Source: Chloroflexota bacterium (GTDB taxonomy: Bacteria > Chloroflexota > Dehalococcoidia > SM23-28-2 > RBG-16-64-32). Taken from it: a stretch of 9,788 bases of DNA. The stretch spans positions 1 to 9,788 of the forward strand of contig JADFRV010000071.1 of the NCBI GenBank assembly GCA_022561095.1, given 5' to 3'. This document shows, in pieces, positions 1-7,297 of the stretch. The notes beneath the pieces were generated by a model. The model ran no database searches, was not told the origin of the DNA, and saw only the letters and a list, made by a program, of their open reading frames with translations. The first letter of the stretch is position 1, and every line of letters starts with the position of its first letter. Position numbers and translations under genes: made by a program.

Positions 1-38
1 CCCACCAGCGCCAGCAGGCCTGGGGGAACGGACCGCAT
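1..38 (-). CDS. Possible start of a leftward gene running off the window (12 codons visible)
   Basis: On the minus strand an ATG at 38-36 opens a frame reading MRSVPPGLLALV, which stays open to the window edge. A basic residue followed by a hydrophobic run looks like the beginning of a signal peptide. A purine-rich GAGGGGG lies about 15 bases upstream, farther than a usual Shine-Dalgarno site. It would be the next gene after the HisN-like gene, 46 bases downstream of that stop. Too little is visible to name a function, and this may be chance. Confidence 0.2.
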   Translation of the reverse strand, partial: MRSVPPGLLALV

Positions 39-84
39 ATACCGCAAGGCAGTCCCCCTCGCTGCTCGCGCCGCGCGGGCCGGG

Positions 85-858
85 CTAGCTCTTCAGGAGC
101 GCCAGCACCTGGTCGTGGAGCAGGCCGTTGCTGGCCACGGCGTCACCACCGCGGATGGTGCGCTCGCCGCGCCAGTCGGTGAACCGCCCACCCGCCTCCT
201 CGATGACCGGCAGCAGAGCGGCGCAGTCCCAGACGTGCATCCGGCGGTCGATCATAACGTCGGCGCGACCGGTAGCGACCAGTGCGTACCCGTAGCAGTC
301 TCCCCACGTCCTGACCGCAGCCACCGCCGTCGCGAGGCGGCCCAGCGCCGCGGACCCGACGGGGTCTTCCTCGGGCCGCAGCCCCGTGGCGAGGCACAGG
401 GTAGCGCCGACCTCGGAGGTGCTCGAGACCCGCGCCCGCTGGCCGCGCCAGTGGCAGCCTTCCCCCCTGGCGGCCGCAACCGTCTCGCCGAGCGCCGGGA
501 GATGGATGACCCCGACCACGGGCCCGTCCTCCCGCTCTAGGCCGATGAGCACGCCATAGAGCGGCACTCCCCGCACGAAGGAGTAGGTGCCATCGATCGG
601 GTCGATGATCCACCGTCGCCGGGCCTGGGGCCGCGCCTCGCCGAACTCCTCGCCGACTATGCCATCGTTCGGAAACCGCGATTCGATCGCCTGCCGGATG
701 TACGTTTCCGCCTCCCGGTCCGCGACCGTGACCGGCGAGGCATCGGCCTTCGTCTCTACCGAGAACCGTCCCTGGAAGTAGTTGAGAGTGATCTCGCCGG
801 CCCTCTCCGCGAGATCGACAGCGAATTCAAGCAGATCGCTAAGGGGTTCCCCGGCCAC
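85..858 (-). CDS. hisN: Inositol-monophosphatase-family phosphatase, HisN (histidinol-phosphatase)-like
   Basis: A 257-residue enzyme of the Mg2+-dependent, Li+-sensitive inositol monophosphatase superfamily, of the usual length. The metal-binding motifs are all present: GEE at 69-71, WIIDPIDGT at 83-91 (ligands D86 and D89) and WDCAALLPVIEEAGG from 210 (D211). The segment after DPIDGT reads YSFVRGVPLYG, and TWGDCYGYALVATGRAD at 184-200 also resembles the HisN type, which dephosphorylates L-histidinol phosphate to histidinol in histidine biosynthesis. The start is GTG at 858, 12 bases after the stop of the upstream gene, with only a weak AGAAGAG ribosome site. It is the last gene of the leftward trio. 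No other his gene is nearby, so a different phosphomonoester (inositol phosphate, or PAP as with CysQ) cannot be excluded. Family assignment is firm; substrate is inferred. Confidence 0.85.
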   Translation of the reverse strand: MAGEPLSDLLEFAVDLAERAGEITLNYFQGRFSVETKADASPVTVADREAETYIRQAIESRFPNDGIVGEEFGEARPQARRRWIIDPIDGTYSFVRGVPLYGVLIGLEREDGPVVGVIHLPALGETVAAARGEGCHWRGQRARVSSTSEVGATLCLATGLRPEEDPVGSAALGRLATAVAAVRTWGDCYGYALVATGRADVMIDRRMHVWDCAALLPVIEEAGGRFTDWRGERTIRGGDAVASNGLLHDQVLALLKS

Positions 859-870
859 TGCTAAGCTCTT

Positions 871-1629
871 CTACCCTACTTCCACCTTCGCCGTCACGCC
901 GAGGTGGTCCGACGGAAACAGGCTGTCGTCGTCCGGATGAGGGGTATCGAACGCCAGCCCGGCCTCCACGACGCGGGCCCCGGACACGAACACGTAGTCC
1001 AGACAGCCCGGCGGCGAGGGGTCCCAGGTGTTCACCGGCGTCGGCCAGGTCTTCTCAGGCTCGCTGCCGTGGGCGGCCTCGTACGCGGAAGCGAACCGGC
1101 CCTTCATCAGCGCCACCGCCGGCTCATCGGGGTAGGCGTTGAAGTCCCCGACGACCACGGTGGCCGCCGCTCCCTGCCACGTGCCGACCCAGGCGAGCAG
1201 CCGTTCGGCCTCGGCGAGCCGCTGGTCCGATGCCGACGGCGGGAAGTGGAGGTGGGTGTTGTAGAAGTCCAGGGCGGCGCCATCTTCCAGCCGTATCCGG
1301 AGCCGCTGGGCCACATCCTCATGCTGGAGGTAATCAAGCCCTTCGTGCGCCTCCACCGGCAACCGCGACATGACCGCCTGCGCCTGAGAATGCGCGTTCC
1401 TGCCGGGACGCGCCATATGGTAGACACGATAGTGCGTCGAGCCAGCCAGGCGATCATTTGCGAGGCGGCAGATGGACATCCCCTGGTCGGTGGCCAGGTT
1501 CACCTCCTGGAGTCCGATTACGTCCGGCCGGAGCGCCGTAAGCTGGTCAAGTAGAAGCGGCAACCTTTCCTCCCAGCGGCCGATATTGTTGAACAGGTTG
1601 AGAGTCGCCACTGTGACGATGCTCACCAC
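871..1629 (-). CDS. Endonuclease/exonuclease/phosphatase (EEP) family hydrolase
   Basis: A 252-residue single-domain protein of the DNase I/exonuclease III/sphingomyelinase fold, which cleaves phosphodiester or phosphomonoester bonds with Mg2+. The conserved set is complete and in order: N11 in TLNLFN, E42 in VIGLQEV (metal ligand), H126 in NTHLHF, D162 and N164 in GDFNAYPDE, D211 in LDYVFV, and the terminal D241-H242 pair in PSDHLGV. No signal peptide is visible, so it is probably cytoplasmic. The start is one of two consecutive GTG codons (1629 or 1626), preceded by GAGG a few bases upstream. It lies 12 bases after the hydrolase stop, in one apparent operon with its neighbours. The substrate cannot be told from sequence: DNA, phosphoinositide or another phosphoester are all possible. 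Confidence 0.85.
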   Translation of the reverse strand: MVSIVTVATLNLFNNIGRWEERLPLLLDQLTALRPDVIGLQEVNLATDQGMSICRLANDRLAGSTHYRVYHMARPGRNAHSQAQAVMSRLPVEAHEGLDYLQHEDVAQRLRIRLEDGAALDFYNTHLHFPPSASDQRLAEAERLLAWVGTWQGAAATVVVGDFNAYPDEPAVALMKGRFASAYEAAHGSEPEKTWPTPVNTWDPSPPGCLDYVFVSGARVVEAGLAFDTPHPDDDSLFPSDHLGVTAKVEVG

Positions 1630-1641
1630 GCGCCTCGCCGA

Positions 1642-2472
1642 CTAGCCGAGCGTCTTCCTCAGCGGCCGGGTGGCGACCTTTTCCAAGAAAGCACGCAGGG
1701 CGGCGTTGAACAGCGCCGGGCGCTCCCACTGTGGGGAGTGGCCCGTCTCCGGAATCACCTCGACGGTAGCGTCGGGGATGAGCTGTGCCAGCTTCAGAGA
1801 GGCTTCGATGAGCGGAGGCATATCCAGGTCGCCGTAGATGATGAGTGTGGGCGTCCGGATATTGTTAGCCCTGCCTTCCGTGCCCTCCCACGCCGTGAGG
1901 CCGTTCCAGGCGCCGATGAACGCGTCCACGGACATGCGCGAGAGGCGCTTCTTCGTCTCCTCTAGGCGCTCGGCCGGCATGTGGGGCGGCGGCGGCAAGG
2001 CCAGTGCCATATCGGCCACAGCGGCCATCCCCTTCGACTCCGCCATGCCGAATTGGAGGCCACGCCATACCGCGATCACCGAGTCAGCATCCAGGTTGAA
2101 TCGGTGCGCCGTGTCGTGAAGCGTAAGCGAGAGCAGCTTCTGAGGGCTGCGGAGAGCGACCTCCTGGACGGCGGCGCCGCCCATGGAGTGGCCGAGCAGG
2201 TGGTAGCGGTCGAATCCGACGTGCTCTGCCAGCGCCTCCACGTCGTGCGACATCTGCGGGACCGTGTAGACGGATCGGTCCGGCGGCGCCTGCGACTCTC
2301 CGTGCCCTCGCAGATCGAGAACGAGGACGCGGTGGGTCCGGGAGAACTCCGGGATCAGGTGACGCCAGTCGGAGATGTCGCCCGTGTAGCCGTGGACCAG
2401 GACCAGCGCCTCGCCGGAGTCGCCGTGGAGTTCGTAGTACAGGTCAACACCGTTGATCGCCGCAGATGGCAT
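1642..2472 (-). CDS. Alpha/beta-fold hydrolase
   Basis: A 276-residue alpha/beta hydrolase of the common esterase/lactonase/dehalogenase-like type. It shows the oxyanion-hole HGY at 27-29, DLRGHGES at 53-60, the nucleophile elbow GHSMGG at 94-99 (Ser96), an acid residue in YGDLDMPP (probably Asp217) and the catalytic His245 in ETGHSPQW. A helical cap with a short proline run (residues 160-163) lies between roughly 125 and 200. The start ATG at 2472 is supported by AAGGAGAGG ending about five bases upstream. It is the first gene of the leftward cluster, with a plausible promoter just upstream. The serine nucleophile argues for an esterase or C-C hydrolase rather than a haloalkane dehalogenase, but the substrate is unknown. 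The last ten residues (TRPLRKTLG) form a basic tail beyond the fold. Confidence 0.88.
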   Translation of the reverse strand: MPSAAINGVDLYYELHGDSGEALVLVHGYTGDISDWRHLIPEFSRTHRVLVLDLRGHGESQAPPDRSVYTVPQMSHDVEALAEHVGFDRYHLLGHSMGGAAVQEVALRSPQKLLSLTLHDTAHRFNLDADSVIAVWRGLQFGMAESKGMAAVADMALALPPPPHMPAERLEETKKRLSRMSVDAFIGAWNGLTAWEGTEGRANNIRTPTLIIYGDLDMPPLIEASLKLAQLIPDATVEVIPETGHSPQWERPALFNAALRAFLEKVATRPLRKTLG

Positions 2473-2514
2473 GTCCCTCTCCTTCGCGCAGCTGGCTTAA
2501 GGTGGCGAGATGTC

Positions 2515-2550
2515 CCGCCCATTGTCCGCAGCCAGAGCGGGCGGGGTCAA
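2515..2550 (-). promoter_or_regulatory. Candidate sigma-70-type promoter for the leftward hydrolase-EEP-HisN cluster
   Basis: Read on the minus strand, TTGACC (2550-2545) is followed after 18 bases by GACAAT (2526-2521). Transcription would begin near 2514, giving a leader of about 40 bases before the ATG at 2472. The match is reasonable for a GC-rich genome, but no other evidence supports it. Confidence 0.4.
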
Positions 2551-2656
2551 GCCCATACCCATTCGGGTGGGATTCCGGAAGTCGCCTATGGGGAACAGAG
2601 AGCGCCTCTATCGGCGACGCTGACATAGCAGTAGTATTGGGGGCCAGGGGTCATCA

Positions 2657-3433
2657 ATGTCGATAAGCAAGCGTGAACAGGACGCCCTCGACCGCTGGAA
2701 GCCCGGCCATAAATGGTATAACCATTTCGTGGCCGCCGTGGTTATTCGCCTCTCCAAGCTCCTCATGACGACGCTGAACTCGCTGGACATCGAGGGGTTG
2801 GAGAAATTCGAGGCTCTTCAACATCGCCAGGGCCGCGGCCTGCTGACGTTCAGTAATCACGTCTCGCTGTTTGACGATCCCATACTTCCACCCAACTTTG
2901 GCCTGCCCCGTTACGAGGAGATCCGATGGGCCGCTACAGACGCAATCAACTTCTTCGGGTCACCGTTCATGGCGTGGTTCTTTACCTCCGGCAAAGGCGT
3001 CCCGATAGTCCGCGGCGCGGGGCTGGACCAACCCGGCTTTCACTTTCTGCTCGACCGACTGCGCGAAGGTCAGTGGGTTCACATCTTCCCTGAAGGCGGA
3101 AGGACCCGGCACCCGCTGGCCCTGATGACCCGCCCCTTCAAGTCCGGGATCGGACGTATGATGGCGGAGACGCAGCCAATAGCCCTCCCCTATTACCACT
3201 ATGGGATGCACGAGATCCTGCCGATCGGCTCGAAACTCCCGCGAAGAGGCAAGGCCGTACGAATCGTGTTCGGGGATCCGATCGATTGCGACGAGCGATA
3301 TCTTCAGGGCATCGCCCGGCAGGCTGAGGGAGCGGAGCTAAGCGGCCCGGCCTTGTGGGAAGCGCTGGCCGCCCGAACCTACGACGCATTGAGACATCTG
3401 GAGCTCGCGGTGCACCCCAGCGCCCGCGAGTGA
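2657..3433 (+). CDS. Tafazzin-like 1-acylglycerol-phosphate acyltransferase family protein (PlsC/LPLAT)
   Basis: A 258-residue member of the lysophospholipid acyltransferase superfamily, which moves acyl chains to or between glycerophospholipids at the membrane. The catalytic HX4D motif is NHVSLFDDP at 67-75 (His68, Asp73), and the acyl-acceptor motif FPEGGRTR lies at 144-151. Several intervening blocks resemble eukaryotic tafazzin, the cardiolipin transacylase, more than typical PlsC: the DDP after the HX4D motif, SGKGVPIVRG at 111-120, WVHIFPEG at 140-147, then FKSGIGRMMAE and HYGMHEILP. A weakly hydrophobic helix (about 24-40) could sit at the membrane. The start ATG at 2657 has AGGGG six bases upstream. 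The gene is alone on its strand, divergent from the hydrolase cluster. Whether it makes new phosphatidic acid or remodels phospholipids is inference. Confidence 0.85.
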   Translation: MSISKREQDALDRWKPGHKWYNHFVAAVVIRLSKLLMTTLNSLDIEGLEKFEALQHRQGRGLLTFSNHVSLFDDPILPPNFGLPRYEEIRWAATDAINFFGSPFMAWFFTSGKGVPIVRGAGLDQPGFHFLLDRLREGQWVHIFPEGGRTRHPLALMTRPFKSGIGRMMAETQPIALPYYHYGMHEILPIGSKLPRRGKAVRIVFGDPIDCDERYLQGIARQAEGAELSGPALWEALAARTYDALRHLELAVHPSARE

Positions 3434-3438
3434 ATCGT

Positions 3439-3470
3439 CGCCGATGCGTTGAGCGTCCCGAATATCGGCG
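3439..3470. other. Inverted repeat after the acyltransferase gene, no U-tract
   Basis: CGCCGAT at 3439-3445 is complementary to ATCGGCG at 3464-3470, leaving an 18-base loop. It begins six bases after the acyltransferase stop codon, where a terminator would be expected. No T-run follows in the plus direction, so it is at most a weak or factor-assisted terminator, or an mRNA 3'-end stabiliser. The rest of the gap up to the pckA promoter shows nothing else recognisable. Confidence 0.25.
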
Positions 3471-3582
3471 CTCTGTCTCGGCCTGCCAGGTGTAGGTGAT
3501 GGATGACACCGGGGCTTGCTGAGCTGACGAAGAGTGCCACCCTAAACCTTCTCGTCGCTCACGGGACACTATCTGATCGCAC

Positions 3583-3588
3583 TATAAT
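3583..3588 (+). promoter_or_regulatory. Candidate -10 box for pckA
   Basis: A perfect TATAAT lies 50 bases before the PEP carboxykinase start, inside a local AT-rich patch (ACTATAATGTGTAAAATAG) that stands out in this GC-rich region. No good TTGACA-like -35 element lies 15-19 bases upstream, which may mean that an activator is needed. The predicted transcription start is around 3595, giving a leader of about 45 bases. Confidence 0.5.
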
Positions 3589-3638
3589 GTGTAAAATAGT
3601 AGAATCACGCATAGCCCCGCCCGAAAGGATCGGTGACC

Positions 3639-5261
3639 ATGCTGGCCCAGTTCGTCGAGGCCGTTAAGAACCTGGAACACCAGCGCAACGTGACCACCCT
3701 GGACGTTGCGGAGCTTGCAGCGCGGGCTCAGCCTGTGGGCAGGCCCACAACCTACGGTGGGCTCAGCTTCTTCAGCAACGTCCGCAACAGGAGCGCCGGC
3801 CAATCGGTCGTATTCGGCAGCGAACGAGTGCGCCAGAAGAGCCTGACCCCCACTCAACAGGCCATCGTCGACAAACTGGATTCCACCCTGGCGACCGTGC
3901 GCGAATACCTGAAGATCGCCCCTCTCATCTGCCTTAAGCGGACTATCGGCGACAACGACCAGTTTGAGCCGAAGTGCACCCTTTATCTATCCACTCAGCG
4001 CTCCGACAACATACGCCAGGCTCATCTGTGGGCCGGCACGCTGAAGGGCTACGCGCCCGGCACTCCCGGGCCGGAGCTGCACCTGCTGTGCATACCGGAG
4101 TGGCCTGAGCAGAACCGGCAGGTCCTCATCTTCCCCGAGGAGCGACTAACCGTGGTGCTGGGCAGCGACTACGTCGGCGAGGTGAAGATGGGCTTCCTGC
4201 GCATGGCCATGTGGGAAGCCAAGCAGGAAGGCATGCTGGCGATCCACGCCGGCTCCAAGCTCCTGACGGCCCGGCAGCAGGATGGCACGCTCAAACGCTA
4301 TGGGATGCTCCTCTTCGGCCTGTCCGGGACCGGGAAGACCACCCATTCCTGTCACGACCATGGTCTGAACGGCGATGGCGAGGGGATCGAGATCCTTCAG
4401 GACGACATCGTATTTCTGCGCAAGGACGGCTCCGCCCTGGGCACTGAGCAGGGTTTTTACCTGAAAACGGACGGAATCAGTCCGGAGAATCAGCCTATCA
4501 TCCACAAGGCCCTCACCTCACCGCAAGCCTCGTTTGAGAACGTGATGGTGGACGACGAGGGTAACGTCGACTTTGTCAACCTTACCCTGGGCAGCAACGG
4601 GCGCGCCGTTATCCCTCGAGAGACGCTCGCTCCTCACGTCTCACGAGACATCAATCTGCCTCCGATGAGCGAGCTGGACGGTCTCATAATAGCCTTCATC
4701 ACCCGCAGGATGACGGTCCTTCCCATCGTCTCCAGGCTGAGCCCGCCGCAGGCGGCCGCCGCCTTCATGCTGGGAGAGAGCATCGAGACCAGCGCCGGCG
4801 ACCCCAGGCGGGCCGGACAATCGGTGCGGGTGGTGGGCACCAACCCCTTCATCATCGGCGACCAAGCCGAGCACGGTAACTGGTTCTACGAGTTCCTCAA
4901 AGCCAACGAAGGAAAGAGCCAGAGCTATATCCTGAACACAGGCGGCGTGGGCGAGATCACTGAACGTGACGCCGAGGGGCGGCCGATCACCAGGCAGAAG
5001 ACGCTTCGTGTGGCCATTCCAGAGATGGCCGCCATAATCGGGGGAGTCGCCGGCAGCGCGATCGAATGGGAGAAAGAGGCGAAGTTCGGCACCCTGGTAC
5101 CGGCGTCCGTGGACGGGCTTGATATGGGCAAGTTCCGCCTGGACAATTTCTACAGCCGGGAGCAGGCGGACGAGTACGTCACGCAGCTAAAGGAAGAGCG
5201 AAGGGAGTGGCTGGCGCGCTTTCCGGAGTTGAGCCGGGAGATCGCCGAAGCGCTACCGTAG
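3639..5261 (+). CDS. pckA: Phosphoenolpyruvate carboxykinase (ATP-type), divergent
   Basis: Converts oxaloacetate and ATP to PEP, CO2 and ADP, the first committed step of gluconeogenesis. At about 540 residues it has the ordinary length. Numbering from GTG 3633, the P-loop is GLSGTGKTT at 229-237. VGEVKMG (Lys185) and LAIHAGS (His205) match the metal-binding Lys and His of the family. FYLKTDGISPENQP at 275-288 matches the conserved YAKT block, and NGRAVIP (Arg324) the TRAVYP block. The usual kinase-2 signature GDDEHxW is replaced by LQDDIVFL at 255-262, keeping the acidic pair, and the substrate-loop RSPKDK reads RSAGQS. I prefer ATG 3639 (AAGGA nine bases upstream) over GTG 3633, which lies only three bases from that site. 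Its stop directly abuts the stop of the convergent reductase gene. Confidence 0.88.
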   Translation: MLAQFVEAVKNLEHQRNVTTLDVAELAARAQPVGRPTTYGGLSFFSNVRNRSAGQSVVFGSERVRQKSLTPTQQAIVDKLDSTLATVREYLKIAPLICLKRTIGDNDQFEPKCTLYLSTQRSDNIRQAHLWAGTLKGYAPGTPGPELHLLCIPEWPEQNRQVLIFPEERLTVVLGSDYVGEVKMGFLRMAMWEAKQEGMLAIHAGSKLLTARQQDGTLKRYGMLLFGLSGTGKTTHSCHDHGLNGDGEGIEILQDDIVFLRKDGSALGTEQGFYLKTDGISPENQPIIHKALTSPQASFENVMVDDEGNVDFVNLTLGSNGRAVIPRETLAPHVSRDINLPPMSELDGLIIAFITRRMTVLPIVSRLSPPQAAAAFMLGESIETSAGDPRRAGQSVRVVGTNPFIIGDQAEHGNWFYEFLKANEGKSQSYILNTGGVGEITERDAEGRPITRQKTLRVAIPEMAAIIGGVAGSAIEWEKEAKFGTLVPASVDGLDMGKFRLDNFYSREQADEYVTQLKEERREWLARFPELSREIAEALP

Positions 5262-6242
5262 CTACATACCGGCGCTGGAGGCATCCAGCGCCGCCAGCTC
5301 GTCGGCGCCCAGGCGCAGCTCCGGAGCGGGCAGCAGGTCTGCGAGCTGCTCAGGCGTGTTCGCGCCGACGATCGGCGCTGTGACCGCGGGCTTCGAGAGC
5401 AGCCAGGCGAGGGCTACGGCGGCGACGTGCGTATCGTGCGCCTTCGCCACCGCATCAAGCGCGTCGACCACGCCGAAGCCCCGCTCAGTCATGTAGCGCT
5501 TCGCGCCCTCCGCCCGCTGGCTCTTGGGCGGCGGCCGCTCCCTCCGGTACTTCCCCGTGAGGAAGCCGCCCGCGAGCGGGCTATAGGGGATGACGCCGAT
5601 CTCCTCTCGCGCGCACAGGGCCGCGAGCGCGTCCTCGAACTCGGCGCGATGGACGAGGCTGTAGTGTGGCTGTAGCGAGACGAAGCGGGCCAGCGCCTTC
5701 TCGCCGGCGACCCTGTGCGCCTCCTCGAGCTGCGCCGCCGTGTAGTTCGAGGCGCCGACGTAGCGCACCTTGCCGGAGGCGATCAGCTCGCTGAAGACGG
5801 AGAGCGTCTCCTCAATCGGAGTATCCTCGTCCGGCCAGTGGCACTGGTACAGGTCTATCGTCTCCACCTGCAAGCGGCGCAGGCTGTCCTCAACCGCGCG
5901 CTGGATATGTGGGCGGCTCAGCCCCTCACCGTCGGGGCCCTCCCACATGCGGGCGCGCACCTTCGTCGCGACGATCAGGCGCCCGCGGTTGCGCCGTGCC
6001 TTCATCCAGCGCCCGATGATCTCCTCAGACACGCCGCCCGGGTTGCCGGGCGCCCATTGGCTGTACATGTCGGCGCTGTCTAGGAAGTTGCCGCCGGCCT
6101 CTACGAACGCGTCCATGACGGCGAACGACGCGCTTTCGTCCGCGGTCCAGCCGAACTGCATCGTGCCCAGACAGAGGGCCGATACCTGGAGATCAGTTGC
6201 ACCGAGCCTGCGCGGTGTCAAAGCCTGAGCGGTCACCACCAC
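5262..6242 (-). CDS. Aldo/keto reductase
   Basis: A 326-residue NADPH-type oxidoreductase with the TIM-barrel AKR fold. The catalytic tetrad is visible: Asp55 and Tyr60 in FLDSADMY, Lys94 in VATKVR, His135 in YQCHWPDE. The N-terminal RRLGATDLQVSALCLGTM and the later YSPLAGGFLTGKY place it with YajO/Tas-like reductases of small aldehydes and ketones; the true substrate is unknown. The start is ambiguous: three GTG codons run in tandem at 6242, 6239 and 6236. The third gives a GTGA overlap with the cysM stop at 6235-6233, and no clear ribosome site lies close by, so translation is probably coupled to cysM. Its stop codon touches the pckA stop on the other strand. Confidence 0.9.
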   Translation of the reverse strand: MVVTAQALTPRRLGATDLQVSALCLGTMQFGWTADESASFAVMDAFVEAGGNFLDSADMYSQWAPGNPGGVSEEIIGRWMKARRNRGRLIVATKVRARMWEGPDGEGLSRPHIQRAVEDSLRRLQVETIDLYQCHWPDEDTPIEETLSVFSELIASGKVRYVGASNYTAAQLEEAHRVAGEKALARFVSLQPHYSLVHRAEFEDALAALCAREEIGVIPYSPLAGGFLTGKYRRERPPPKSQRAEGAKRYMTERGFGVVDALDAVAKAHDTHVAAVALAWLLSKPAVTAPIVGANTPEQLADLLPAPELRLGADELAALDASSAGM

Positions 6243-7168
6243 ATCATATCGTCCAACTCCTCGCCTTCGCCAGCCCGCGGCGGGCTGGTCCAGAGGCCGG
6301 TGGCCAGGTACTTCCAGCCGCCGTCGGCGAATAGGAGCACCACATCGCCGCGAGGAAGGCGTTGAGCCACCTTGAGAGCGGCATGGAGCACGGCGCCGGA
6401 AGAGACGCCGGCGAAGATCCCTTCGCGACGCATCACCTCCGCGGCGGCGCGAAAGGCGTGCCGGCTGCTCACCAATATCTTGCCGTCCAGGAAGTCGAGG
6501 TCGAGGATGGGCGGGATGAAGCCCTCGGCCAGGCTCCTGAGACCCTGGAGCTGGTTGCCGGGATGCGGCTCAACGGCGATGACCTGCGTTGCGGAGTTCG
6601 CTTCTTTGAGTCGCCGACCGACACCCATGAGGGTGCCGCCGGTGCCAAGACCGGCGACGAAGACGTCTACTCCGGGGAGGTCATCGAGTATCTCGGGCCC
6701 GGTCGTATCGTAGTGCGCCTGGGTGTTCAGAGGATCGGCGAACTGATCGAGGAGGAGCTCGTCCTCTCGCTGGGCGAATCCCTGTGCGACAGCAATAGCC
6801 TTCCGCATCCCCTGCTCGGCCGGCACCCACTCGATCGTGGCGCCGTACGCCGATAGCGTGCGTGGTATCTCGTCAGCGATGTTCTCGGGCATGACGACGC
6901 GAACCCTATGGCCTCGGGCGCGGCCGACCAGGGCGAGAGCGATGCCGGTATTGCCGGTGGACGCGACCACGATCGCGCCGCCGGGCCGCAGGCGTCCCGT
7001 TCGTTCTGCGGCCAGCACCATCTGTAGCGCGATGCGATCCTTTACGCTGCCGCTGGGGTTCTGCCCCTCCAGCTTGGCGAAGAGACGCACGCCCGGCTTG
7101 GGGCTGCAGTTGCGTAGCTCTATCAGCGGCGTGCGACCGATAGCATGCAGAATGTCGTCGTTGAGCAT
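6233..7168 (-). CDS. cysM: Cysteine synthase, CysM-like PLP-dependent enzyme
   Basis: A fold-type II PLP enzyme that exchanges the leaving group of an activated serine for sulfide to make cysteine. The internal aldimine lysine is Lys43 in NPSGSVKDR. STGNTG at 70-75 is the substrate loop, GLGTGGT at 173-179 binds the PLP phosphate, and SSGA at 256-259 contacts the pyridine ring. GFIPPILDLDFLDG, EGIFAGVSSGAVLHAAL and DGGWKYLATGLW resemble the mycobacterial CysM branch, whose donor is O-phosphoserine. Arg211 aligns with its Arg220, although E. coli CysM also has an arginine there. The acidic/aromatic tail ends DDMMWW. ATG 7168 has a strong GAGGAG six bases upstream. The downstream aldo/keto reductase overlaps its end by a few bases. 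Family is firm; the donor substrate is inferred. Confidence 0.9.
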   Translation of the reverse strand: MLNDDILHAIGRTPLIELRNCSPKPGVRLFAKLEGQNPSGSVKDRIALQMVLAAERTGRLRPGGAIVVASTGNTGIALALVGRARGHRVRVVMPENIADEIPRTLSAYGATIEWVPAEQGMRKAIAVAQGFAQREDELLLDQFADPLNTQAHYDTTGPEILDDLPGVDVFVAGLGTGGTLMGVGRRLKEANSATQVIAVEPHPGNQLQGLRSLAEGFIPPILDLDFLDGKILVSSRHAFRAAAEVMRREGIFAGVSSGAVLHAALKVAQRLPRGDVVLLFADGGWKYLATGLWTSPPRAGEGEELDDMMWW

Positions 7169-7297
7169 GGTCTTCTCCTCACGAATTCTATCCGGTCATC
7201 GCGGGCGATTACCAGTGGACGTTGCGGCGGCGGGCGTAATGTCGGAGACTACCACTCGCAGGCCCGCGGACTCCATTGGCAAGAAAGGAACGGACAC

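Noticed and set aside
1981..2628. 215-codon plus-strand frame opposite the alpha/beta hydrolase (and similar ones at 115-540, 904-1554, 5770-6228, 6362-6856)
   Set aside because: They lie antisense to genes with complete catalytic motifs, are rich in Arg/Pro/Gly as expected for shadow frames in GC-rich DNA, and show no recognisable domain.
7145..7297. Upstream extension of the SDR frame (51 extra residues)
   Set aside because: It runs over the divergent cysM start and its ribosome site, and carries no fold signal. The ATG at 7298 has its own Shine-Dalgarno site and begins the Rossmann fold directly.
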